The notes under the pieces are model-generated. The model worked only from the letters and a program-made list of their open reading frames with translations, was not told where the DNA came from and ran no database searches. This document shows positions 56,890-64,000 of a stretch of DNA of 64,000 nucleotides, in pieces; the stretch's first letter is position 1, and each line of letters opens with the position of its first letter. The DNA is from Natronincola peptidivorans (GTDB lineage: Bacteria; Bacillota; Clostridia; Peptostreptococcales; Natronincolaceae): contig NZ_FOHU01000012.1 of the NCBI RefSeq assembly GCF_900111615.1, positions 38,069-102,068 of the forward strand, in the 5' to 3' direction. A program made the translations under genes and the position numbers.

Positions 56890-58047
56890 TTGACTACAGA
56901 GGGAAAAATAATAAATAGTCTTTTATGGATGGCACATGGTGATGCTTTAGGCTTTCTCATGGAGAATACAAATTCTAAAGAAATTGCCCTCAAGGACTTT
57001 ACTTATTGTTATAATAAAGATTTGGTTATGGAAAAACAAAAAGGACAATATAGCTATATAACTGAGCTAATACTAATTATGATTAAATGCTTAATAGATG
57101 ATGCTTCAGAATTCAAAATTGGTGTAGATTATCAACGGTTTTATGAAGAACTAAAGTTATGGAAATATTATCGCCATGGTAATGTTACCACTATTCTTGA
57201 ACGATTAAATAATAAAGACTATTATACAAGCGAAAGTTACTGGAATAACACAAGTGGATCAAGTATAAGTAGAATTATCCCTATCTTAATAGCCAATAAA
57301 AACTATCATGTAGCAGAAATAGAAGCTTATAAAAATCTATTATATCTAAACAGACATCCACAAGTGCTGTTAGCTGGATTGATACTATTAAGATCTGGAT
57401 ATTTGTTGTTAGAAAAGGGATTTATTAATAAAAAAGAATTCATCGATGAATTAAAAGACTATTTAACACAGCTTCAATTAAAATTATTAAATGAAAATCT
57501 TAGAGGAAGACTACCTAAGAACTATAATATACAATTTGAAAAGGAAAGAATTCAGTTTCTTATAGATTTGGATCGCTTCAAAAACGATAAAAGAAAACAA
57601 AATAGTCTTTGGAACAGTAGAGAAATGTTATTAAGTTGTATAGATTTTTATTTTACACTACAATCAGGAAATCCCAAAAGTTTAGATGGTATACCACTTT
57701 TAGATAAGAAAGAAATAATGGCTCTAAGTTATGGGCTTTGGGGAATAAATTCTAAAGAAGCATATGAAAGGAAAAACTTAGTCAAAGATGAAAAATCTAT
57801 CTTTAACATGGGTCAATACTTATACAATTTAAGAAACTATCAAATTCAAAGGAAGAATAATGATAAACAGAGAGAATCCAAAGAAATGCAAGACATATTT
57901 AAACTTAAAAAAGATGAAAGGTTACAACACCCAATTTTAAATACAATTCGTATAATAGAGAAAGTCGAAACAAAAGACTATATAAAAGTATTAGTTAAAA
58001 CCAAAATAGGAACATATACTTTTTTAAACTACAAAATAAGACAGTAG
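56890..58047 (+). CDS. degenerate ADP-ribosylglycohydrolase-like protein
   Basis: Protein of 385 residues; TTG start, 9 nt after AGGAGG. The N-terminus LLWMAHGDALGFLMEN matches the GDALG opening of the DraG/ARH fold, and SGSSISRIIPILI...HPQVLLAG fits the mid-domain helices. However, the metal-binding DD (here TE in YITELILI) and the C-terminal DTD motif are missing, so catalysis of ADP-ribose removal is doubtful. The C-terminal 100 residues are Lys-rich and unrecognised. Monocistronic. It could bind ADP-ribosylated targets, but that is inference. Confidence 0.62.
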   Translation: MTTEGKIINSLLWMAHGDALGFLMENTNSKEIALKDFTYCYNKDLVMEKQKGQYSYITELILIMIKCLIDDASEFKIGVDYQRFYEELKLWKYYRHGNVTTILERLNNKDYYTSESYWNNTSGSSISRIIPILIANKNYHVAEIEAYKNLLYLNRHPQVLLAGLILLRSGYLLLEKGFINKKEFIDELKDYLTQLQLKLLNENLRGRLPKNYNIQFEKERIQFLIDLDRFKNDKRKQNSLWNSREMLLSCIDFYFTLQSGNPKSLDGIPLLDKKEIMALSYGLWGINSKEAYERKNLVKDEKSIFNMGQYLYNLRNYQIQRKNNDKQRESKEMQDIFKLKKDERLQHPILNTIRIIEKVETKDYIKVLVKTKIGTYTFLNYKIRQ

Positions 58048-58090
58048 AACTTTTCGATTGCTGAAAATTCTCCATCTTCTTTATCACTTC

Positions 58091-58146
58091 AAAAACCCAG
58101 CACCTTTACGTATTAACTATACGCTGCAGTAGCTGGGTTTTTTGTG
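58091..58146. terminator. terminator after the ARH-like gene
   Basis: AAACCCAGC (58093-58101) and GCTGGGTTT (58132-58140) pair, with a T-run on the plus strand and A-run upstream, so it may act in both directions. Confidence 0.82.
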
Positions 58147-58230
58147 TCTACAAGCTGAAGATTTTTGAACAGTCTGGAGGTTGTTGATCTTTTCAATAGT
58201 CTAAGCCAGTAGAACTTTATTATTTAGTGG

Positions 58231-58431
58231 TTAAAAGCTTTTTTCTAAATAGGTAATAAATTCTTCTTCAGTAGTATTAGATAACAGACATAACTGTTTA
58301 ACTATAGAATTTTTAAGCTCTAGAAATGAGGAAATTTTAGTATTTTCACCTGTATATTCAAGTGCTTTAATAATCATTAATATGTCTCTTTTAGAAATTT
58401 CTTCAACTGATATTTTTGCAAATTCATCCAT
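58231..58431 (-). CDS. small hypothetical protein (66 residues)
   Basis: ATG with GAAGGAGAG 7 nt upstream on the minus strand. The protein is acidic and helical, begins MDEFAKISVEEISKRDIL and shows no membrane segment or Cys. I recognise no family. Good RBS and plain helical composition support a real gene. Confidence 0.6.
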   Translation of the reverse strand: MDEFAKISVEEISKRDILMIIKALEYTGENTKISSFLELKNSIVKQLCLLSNTTEEEFITYLEKSF

Positions 58432-58540
58432 GTTTTTCTCTCCTTCTGGTGAAAAAAGTTATATACTATATTTCTACAACAAGATAAAAAAACCTTCAAA
58501 TTCCTACAAATTTTTTTTGATGAGAAGGGATATATAAGCA

Positions 58541-58567
58541 AGAAAAAAGCACTTATATTTAAGTGCC
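58541..58567 (-). terminator. terminator of the zinc-PLC-like gene
   Basis: On the minus strand GCACTT and AAGTGC close a short hairpin followed by CTTTTTTCT. It lies 28 nt after the stop of the upstream minus gene. Confidence 0.78.
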
Positions 58568-58593
58568 TCTATATCATTTAACAATACTAGCTT

Positions 58594-59184
58594 TTAAGCA
58601 GCGATGTCATAGGTACAGTTAATGATATTATGATAGACTATATACAAGCCTACAATAACAACGGCCTCAATAGAACTTTCCAAATCGTTTTTTAGACTTT
58701 CATTTTTCAAGGAATATGTTCCATGCAGCGTATCAACTAAAGACTTAATCGGGTGAGAAGTTGTGTTCTCTATATTAAAATAACTCTTAGGAACATCAAT
58801 CTTGTTATTATAAGTCTTATATAACTTATGAAGGTTTGATTCATATGCAAGGTGATTTAGAAAATTATTTTTATAAGTAGCCCTATCGTTATGTGGAACA
58901 CAAAAATAATCAGCAATATAATGGGTTACTATACCAATTTGTTTTGAAAGAAGTTTTATTTGTTCAGTATTGTTACATAAAGAGAGTTTTCCCAACCTAT
59001 ATATTTCATCTGTAATATACTCGTAAGACTGAGGTTTAAAGTGTTTAAGACCTTTAAAATGAAGAGGAATATCTGGTTTGATACTCCCATAAATCAAATT
59101 CTTCATATCTAGATTTAAATAAAATTTTTCTTTGATACTTCTATGGAGTTTTGTTGCGATGATAATATGACTTTGTGGTAACAA
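58594..59184 (-). CDS. zinc-dependent phospholipase C-superfamily protein
   Basis: Protein of 196 residues, TTG start. His/Asp residues expected for a trinuclear zinc site occur in PQSHIIIATKLH, YGSIKPDIPLHF, GIVTHYIADYFCVPHND and HLAYESNL, the layout of the bacterial phospholipase C/S1-P1 fold. No signal peptide is present, so unlike secreted PLC toxins it is probably intracellular. Members of this branch are common and uncharacterised in Clostridia. RBS is moderate (AAAGGCGG). Confidence 0.75.
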   Translation of the reverse strand: MLPQSHIIIATKLHRSIKEKFYLNLDMKNLIYGSIKPDIPLHFKGLKHFKPQSYEYITDEIYRLGKLSLCNNTEQIKLLSKQIGIVTHYIADYFCVPHNDRATYKNNFLNHLAYESNLHKLYKTYNNKIDVPKSYFNIENTTSHPIKSLVDTLHGTYSLKNESLKNDLESSIEAVVIVGLYIVYHNIINCTYDIAA

Positions 59185-59399
59185 AAAAGAACCGCCTTTC
59201 TTTGAATTATATACACAATAGTATTATATTGGAGAAATGGCAATAATACAATAGGATTCACATAAAATTTATGATTATACACATTATTCAAATAGAGATA
59301 ATCTACTGGTAATAAAGCAATGTACATCTTTAATATATGGAAATTTGTGCTATAATGTTCATGATACAGAAAAACATATATAAAAAGGAATGATACTAT

Positions 59400-61184
59400 A
59401 TGAAGGTTTTACTAACGGGGATAAATGCAAAATACATACATAGTAACCTAGCTATTAGATACTTGAGCAATAGTATAAAAAGCTTTGTAGAAAACATTCA
59501 AATAAAGGAATTTACAATTAATCATAGCCAAGAATATATCATGAATGAAATATATAAAATTCAACCAGATGTTGTTTGTTTCTCCTGTTACATTTGGAAT
59601 ATACAAATAGTACATCAAATAAGTAGATTATTGAAAAAAGTTATGCCTCAGATTACAATCGTACTTGGCGGTCCAGAAGTTTCTTTTGAAACAGTAAAGG
59701 TCATGGAGATAAATGATGCTATAGATATAGTAGTTATAGGAGAAGGAGAAATTACTCTTTCTAAATTGATCTATGCCCTTAACAATGATGAAGATTACTC
59801 TTCGATACGCTCTTTAGCATTTCGTGCAAGAGGCAGGGTGTTTATCAATGAAGAATGTATATCTCCAATAGAAATGCAAGAGCTAATTTTCCCCTACAAA
59901 AACGAAGTGCTGAGCCAAGATAAAATAATTTATTATGAAAGCTCAAGAGGATGCCCTTTTAATTGTCAATACTGTTTATCATCAACCTTTCAAGGTGTTA
60001 GATTTCGACCTATTGAAATGGTGAAGGAAGAGTTGAAGTATTTAATTGATCAAGAAGTGAGACAGGTTAAGTTCGTAGACAGAACATTTAATGCTAAGAA
60101 GCAATATGCTATAGATGTTTTACAGTTTATCCTTAAGCATAGTAAAGGTAAGACGAACTTTCATTTTGAAATAACAGCAGACCTACTTGATGAAGATATG
60201 TTAGATTTGCTTAAAAAGGCTCCTGCGGGGTTATTTCAATTTGAAATAGGAATTCAATCTACTAATTCAGAAACTTTGCAGGCTATACAAAGAGATAAAG
60301 ATTTTGCTAAGATAAGAGATGTAGTTACAAAAATTTCTTCTGGTAAAAATATTCATCAACACTTAGATCTAATAGTGGGGTTACCTAAGGAAGATTACTT
60401 TAGCTTTAGAAAATCCTTTGACGATGTATTTGCATTAAGACCTGAAAAACTTCAAGTGGGTTTTTTAAAGCTATTAAAGGGTTCAGGTATTCGAAAAAAA
60501 GCCTTAGAGTATAACTATATTTATGATGATAGGCCACCATATGAAGTCCTAGAAAATGATGCTATAAGCTATGGAGAAATTATGGTTTTAAAAGGAATAG
60601 AAGAGATGGTGGAGACCTTCTGGAATACCAGGATGTTTAGTAGCAGTATAGAAGTTGTTATTACAAATTATTATAGCAGTCCTTTTAGATTCTTTGAAGA
60701 ACTGTGGTTTTATTGGGAGGAAGAAGGTTATCATCATCAATATCATAGCAGAAATAAATTATACCAAATTCTTTTGAATTTTTATCTAAATAAAAGCTTT
60801 GAAAACAATGAAGTATTTAAAGAGGTACTAAAATTTGATTTTTTAAAGTATAACAAGACTTCAACTTTACCAGATTTCTTTTCTTCTTGTAAAGATATTA
60901 AATTCAAGGAAAAATGTCATAGGTTTTTACAACAACCAAACAATTTACAGCGCTATTTACCTCAATACATCGATCTTCCTGCTAAACAAATTATAAAAAA
61001 AGTACATTTTGAACAGTTTCAATATAATATGTTAGAATTAGAAAATAACCCTAGTGCTTTAAAGCATATAGAAAAATGTAAGGTTGTCTTATTATATGAT
61101 TATGATATAGAAAGTAAAGCAATAGAACATTGCAAGTATTATTTATTAAAAACTATTGAATTCTCGGAAGAACCCATTATATAA
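59400..61184 (+). CDS. B12-binding radical SAM protein (DUF4080 type)
   Basis: Protein of 594 residues. Cobalamin-binding Rossmann domain (about 1-140, TGINAKYIHSNLAIRYL, LGGPEVSFE, GEGE), radical SAM barrel with the cluster motif C-x3-C-x2-C in SRGCPFNCQYCLSS (about 180-193), and a C-terminal DUF4080-like region with YLP.YIDLPAKQI. Such proteins catalyse methyl transfers or ring rearrangements; no substrate is known for this group. The B12 domain lacks an obvious DxHxxG motif, so base-off binding is expected. -10 TATAAT at 59351-59356; RBS AAAAGGAA. Confidence 0.88.
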   Translation: MKVLLTGINAKYIHSNLAIRYLSNSIKSFVENIQIKEFTINHSQEYIMNEIYKIQPDVVCFSCYIWNIQIVHQISRLLKKVMPQITIVLGGPEVSFETVKVMEINDAIDIVVIGEGEITLSKLIYALNNDEDYSSIRSLAFRARGRVFINEECISPIEMQELIFPYKNEVLSQDKIIYYESSRGCPFNCQYCLSSTFQGVRFRPIEMVKEELKYLIDQEVRQVKFVDRTFNAKKQYAIDVLQFILKHSKGKTNFHFEITADLLDEDMLDLLKKAPAGLFQFEIGIQSTNSETLQAIQRDKDFAKIRDVVTKISSGKNIHQHLDLIVGLPKEDYFSFRKSFDDVFALRPEKLQVGFLKLLKGSGIRKKALEYNYIYDDRPPYEVLENDAISYGEIMVLKGIEEMVETFWNTRMFSSSIEVVITNYYSSPFRFFEELWFYWEEEGYHHQYHSRNKLYQILLNFYLNKSFENNEVFKEVLKFDFLKYNKTSTLPDFFSSCKDIKFKEKCHRFLQQPNNLQRYLPQYIDLPAKQIIKKVHFEQFQYNMLELENNPSALKHIEKCKVVLLYDYDIESKAIEHCKYYLLKTIEFSEEPII

Positions 61185-61211
61185 TAAAAAATTGAAGAGG
61201 TGAGAAAAACA

Positions 61212-61949
61212 ATGGAAATAATAAAGGATATTTTCTATACAAATAGAAAAGTTACAAAAAATGCTATAGAGAGCTTATACAAAAACTGGATTATCATTTT
61301 TACAGGATTGTTTTATTCAATAGCGATTATAATATTATCTATGCTGCTGCCTCATTTTTGGATATTAGCAGGGCTGGTACACATTATTTTCTCTAGTGCA
61401 CTAGTATCTAATTACTTATATCTAATCAGTTGTATTATAAGAAAAAATAAATTTGGTCTCCAGGACTTTAAGGATGGATTCACAGTATATTTAAGAAAAG
61501 TATGGGGAGTAATGTTTATTGCGTGGGTTGCATCTCTTATTTTTAATACTTTTTTGACACCTTTTTTTAGGGGGATGGCAATTGGACTAATTATAAATGT
61601 AGTAGTGCTAATTGTATTGAACGCTATACCTGAGGTAATCTATCAGAAACATTATAATCCATGGGAAACCATCACCTACACAGTTGAATTTGTTAAAGAC
61701 AACTGGATAGAATGGTTTGCACCTAATTTAATTTTACTAGGAGTTCTCTATTTTTTAACGGGAAGCTTATTAACAGGAATATACTTTTTTCTTCAATCCC
61801 TAAGAATTATCTTCCAATCTCCAATAGGGTTGATACTATTTATCTTAGGCCAAGTGTGGCTTTCCTTCACAATGATATATCGAGGATATCTCTTTGAAAT
61901 ATTAAGCACTAGCAATAGAAGGAAAAGGTTATTTATGCGAGAATTTTGA
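61212..61949 (+). CDS. multi-pass membrane protein, unknown function
   Basis: Protein of 245 residues, ATG at 61212 with GAGGTG upstream, 27 nt after the radical SAM gene. It has about five to six hydrophobic segments (from about 30, 55, 100, 120, 175 and 205) and a basic C-terminus. It resembles YesL/DUF4013-like uncharacterised membrane proteins but I cannot assign a family. Spacing suggests co-transcription with the upstream radical SAM gene. Confidence 0.7.
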   Translation: MEIIKDIFYTNRKVTKNAIESLYKNWIIIFTGLFYSIAIIILSMLLPHFWILAGLVHIIFSSALVSNYLYLISCIIRKNKFGLQDFKDGFTVYLRKVWGVMFIAWVASLIFNTFLTPFFRGMAIGLIINVVVLIVLNAIPEVIYQKHYNPWETITYTVEFVKDNWIEWFAPNLILLGVLYFLTGSLLTGIYFFLQSLRIIFQSPIGLILFILGQVWLSFTMIYRGYLFEILSTSNRRKRLFMREF

Positions 61950-62013
61950 TATATTACAGAGTTGATAACGCTACAATTATTTCGAGCAGATGCTATTCAA
62001 TGGAGGAGACCTA

Positions 62014-62508
62014 ATGAACACTATTTATAAAAAGTTGAATAAAGATGATTTACATCAATCTTTGCTTTTGTTTAAAAAATTGAAAGAAGAGGCAGCAGAA
62101 GTTACATACGTAGATATTGTAGAGAAAAAACAAGTTGAAAATTGGTTACATCAGCCTAATTATTATATATATGTTGCCATTATTGATGAAAAAATAGTAG
62201 GATTTTTTAGAGGCGTTAGAGGCTTAAGCAATGAATCACATGGTATCTTAATCACTATTGCAATTGATCCTGATTATAGAAATAGACATATTGCTAAAAG
62301 TCTTATTTTGTATAGCCTGGATGATATTAAGAAAAAAGAAAAAAATATATCTTTAGCTAGAGCTTATGTATATAGTAACAATAAGGCCTCCATCAATACA
62401 ATGTTATGTTGTGGCTTTACTATTTCTGGAAGTGTCTATCAGCATCATTTTGATGCTAAAACAAAAACATATATAGACGATGTCATTTTTCATAAAATAC
62501 TGGAATAA
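62014..62508 (+). CDS. GNAT-family N-acetyltransferase
   Basis: Protein of 164 residues, ATG at 62014 with GGAGGAG upstream. The GNAT core includes the HGILITIAIDPDYRNRHIAKSLI segment (acetyl-CoA loop R-N-R-H-I-A, in place of the usual Q/R-x-x-G-x-G/A) and the ARAYVYSNNKASINTMLCCGF region, typical of Asn/Tyr-containing motif B. Substrate may be an amine of a protein, antibiotic or small molecule. Close to the next gene. Confidence 0.85.
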   Translation: MNTIYKKLNKDDLHQSLLLFKKLKEEAAEVTYVDIVEKKQVENWLHQPNYYIYVAIIDEKIVGFFRGVRGLSNESHGILITIAIDPDYRNRHIAKSLILYSLDDIKKKEKNISLARAYVYSNNKASINTMLCCGFTISGSVYQHHFDAKTKTYIDDVIFHKILE

Positions 62509-62537
62509 ATAAATTATAAAATGTATGGAGGATAAAA

Positions 62538-63668
62538 ATGATTTTTCTAATAGATGATTACTTGTTAAAAAGGACAGAGGAATTGTCCTTTATTCACTTA
62601 AAGAACGACGCACAGTTAAATATAAGGAACTATAAGCTTCCTCATGATGGGTTAGATATGCCTATCATGATAGAAGAACTAGCAGAGAGTATTAAGAAGA
62701 AAGAAGTAAATGAAGTAATTACTATAGGAAGTATAATAAGAGGAATCATATACTTGTTAGGAATAGATTCTAAATTCAAACACAAAAAAGAGTATATTGA
62801 ATTTTTATACAAAGCGAACCCTAAAATTGAAGAATATATTTTATTTCAAGGATTACAAGCGCTGGAAGTAAATAATCTAATAAAGGGTATTATATACTTT
62901 AAATGCTTGCTTTTAATAAATCCCAAGAACACCAATGCTCTAATAAATTATGGAACAACCGTATTACAATATAGAGACAAAGAGCTTATTACAATGAAAA
63001 AAACATATACAAAGTTTACTAAAGAAGCAAGAGACAAGTTAGAGGAATTATTGTTAATAAAGAAAGATGAGCCTTTAGCTTATTACTACTTAGGATTTAT
63101 ATACAAAGATAGTAAGCAATTTATTAAAGCAAAGTTGCACTGGGAAAAAGCTATAGAACATGGAATAGAGGAAAAATACAAAGAGCACCTCCAAGCATTG
63201 CTTATAGAGGTTGAAGATATGGTGCAATATGAAAAAGGATATGAAGCAGTGCTTGCTGGCAGACCTCAAGAAGGCTTACCCCTATTAGAGGAGTTGAAGA
63301 AAAGGTATGAGGAGTGGTGGAACTTATTGTTCTTCATTGGCTTAGCGCATCGGCAACTAGGGGCGTTTCATGTAGCGCTTCAATACTTTAAAAGAGTTTT
63401 AGAGCTGAAAGAAAACCAGGTAGATAGCATTGTAGAATTAGGTCTATGCTATGGAGCCCTTGGTGAAATAGAAAAATCTATTGAAGAATTTCATAGAGCA
63501 TTAGCATTAGAAGAAAAAAACAGCGAAGTATTATGTAATCTAGCGATGATGTATTTTGAAATAGGTGACAAGACAAAAGCAGAAAAATATATTAACTTAT
63601 CCTTTGATATTAATCCACATGATGAAATTACTATTGCATGCAAGAAAAAAATAACTGGACTAAAATAA
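62538..63668 (+). CDS. TPR-repeat protein
   Basis: Protein of 376 residues, ATG after GGAGG. Residues about 105-375 form at least five tetratricopeptide-like repeats, e.g. ALEVNNLIKGIIYFKCLLLINPKNTNALINYG, PLAYYYLGFIYKDSKQFIKAKLHWEKAIEHG and EVLCNLAMMYFEIGDKTKAEKYINLSFDINP. The first 100 residues are unlike TPR and unrecognised. No signal peptide. It probably scaffolds a complex; partners cannot be told. Confidence 0.88.
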   Translation: MIFLIDDYLLKRTEELSFIHLKNDAQLNIRNYKLPHDGLDMPIMIEELAESIKKKEVNEVITIGSIIRGIIYLLGIDSKFKHKKEYIEFLYKANPKIEEYILFQGLQALEVNNLIKGIIYFKCLLLINPKNTNALINYGTTVLQYRDKELITMKKTYTKFTKEARDKLEELLLIKKDEPLAYYYLGFIYKDSKQFIKAKLHWEKAIEHGIEEKYKEHLQALLIEVEDMVQYEKGYEAVLAGRPQEGLPLLEELKKRYEEWWNLLFFIGLAHRQLGAFHVALQYFKRVLELKENQVDSIVELGLCYGALGEIEKSIEEFHRALALEEKNSEVLCNLAMMYFEIGDKTKAEKYINLSFDINPHDEITIACKKKITGLK

Positions 63669-63914
63669 TCGTTTTTTGACAAATCTACATCTTTATTGCA
63701 GGTAAAGTAGTAGGTAAAAAAGAATAAAATATCTGGAGAATAATTTATAATGAGTACACTTACTAAAAATAGTTAGGGGATAATAGCTGTTATTAAGTTC
63801 ATAGGATGGATTTTTCTTAAGTTTATATTAAGCTATATATAATGTATAAAAAAAAATAAAATTGCCAAACTATATTTTAATGACTTAAACACAGTGTAAA
63901 ATATCAAAAACCTA
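63669..63914 (+). other. intergenic region without a recognised gene
   Basis: AT-rich region after the TPR gene. It contains a TTGACA at 63675 without a properly spaced -10, and no ORF with an RBS. Confidence 0.5.
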
Positions 63915-63943
63915 TTGACAAACCCGCAGATATTTGATATAGT
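63915..63943 (+). promoter_or_regulatory. strong sigma-A promoter of a probable rRNA/stable-RNA operon
   Basis: TTGACA at 63915-63920 and TATAGT at 63938-63943 with a perfect 17-bp spacer. The following leader (GTCGCCGCTGAGGAAGG onward) is much more GC-rich than the surroundings and ends AGCCAGCAAAGAA, resembling leaders before clostridial 16S rRNA. The RNA itself would lie outside the window. Confidence 0.65.
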
Positions 63944-64000
63944 AGTAAAAGTCGCCGCTGAGGAAGGGGCGCAGGGTAAGAAGAAAAAGCCAGCAAAGAA

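Overview
The window looks like chromosome of a low-GC, spore-forming, anaerobic Firmicute. Gene content points to Clostridia, close to Alkaliphilus/Natronincola-type organisms, but that placement is inference from content and not from a marker alignment. Supporting signs are a YtxC-type sporulation protein, a DUF3787 spore-surface-type protein, tRNA-responsive T-box leaders on aminoacyl-tRNA synthetase genes, pyruvate:ferredoxin oxidoreductase, a sensory-type [FeFe]-hydrogenase, very AT-rich spacers and strong GGAGG ribosome binding sites.

Left part (1-24 kb) is mostly translation housekeeping: ytxC (cut by the window edge), a DUF445 membrane protein, T-box-thrS, a convergent short FtsH-type protease, an L20-type leader with infC-rpmI-rplT, ktrBA potassium uptake, a SpoU rRNA methylase, a tiny YqzL-like gene inside the T-box leader of pheST, zapA, a U32 peptidase-family protein, T-box-tyrS, an HD/HD-GYP protein overlapping a NagZ-like lipoprotein, a DapA-superfamily aldolase and a uracil permease. 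The permease gene is preceded by two successive PyrR-type RNA sites, the first an attenuator and the second apparently masking the Shine-Dalgarno sequence.

Middle part (24-43 kb): nifJ, a DUF3787 gene, a serine beta-lactamase-like protein, a DUF368/PopT lipid-carrier transporter, a 37-residue ORF with a faint MciZ-like pattern, two response regulators (REC-PAS-GGDEF-HD-GYP and REC-HPt) separated by a cluster of palindromic direct repeats, homoserine dehydrogenase, an M16C metalloprotease, an amidohydrolase, folD, and a two-gene unit coupling a group C (sensory) [FeFe]-hydrogenase to a SpoIIE-type phosphatase.

The best candidate for an undescribed system is the minus-strand operon at 43158-50369. 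It encodes a 1635-residue multidomain protein (HD hydrolase, long helical-repeat region, NadD-like nucleotidyltransferase, GNAT-like domain, phosphoribosyltransferase-like domain), a divergent lactate/malate dehydrogenase relative, and a two-module flavodoxin-fold protein with a Cys cluster. The three genes are tightly coupled (4-nt overlap, and a TTG start 4 nt past a stop). The domains suggest chemistry on a nucleotide or dinucleotide cofactor, but no product can be named.

Right part (50-64 kb): an L,D-transpeptidase whose signal peptide is reachable only from a non-canonical start codon, mutS2, DUF523, T-box-argS, a degenerate ADP-ribosylglycohydrolase-like protein, small and zinc-phospholipase-C-like proteins, a B12-binding radical SAM enzyme, a membrane protein, a GNAT acetyltransferase and a TPR protein. 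The last 90 bases carry a near-ideal sigma-A promoter followed by a GC-richer leader that probably begins an rRNA or other stable-RNA operon just beyond the window.
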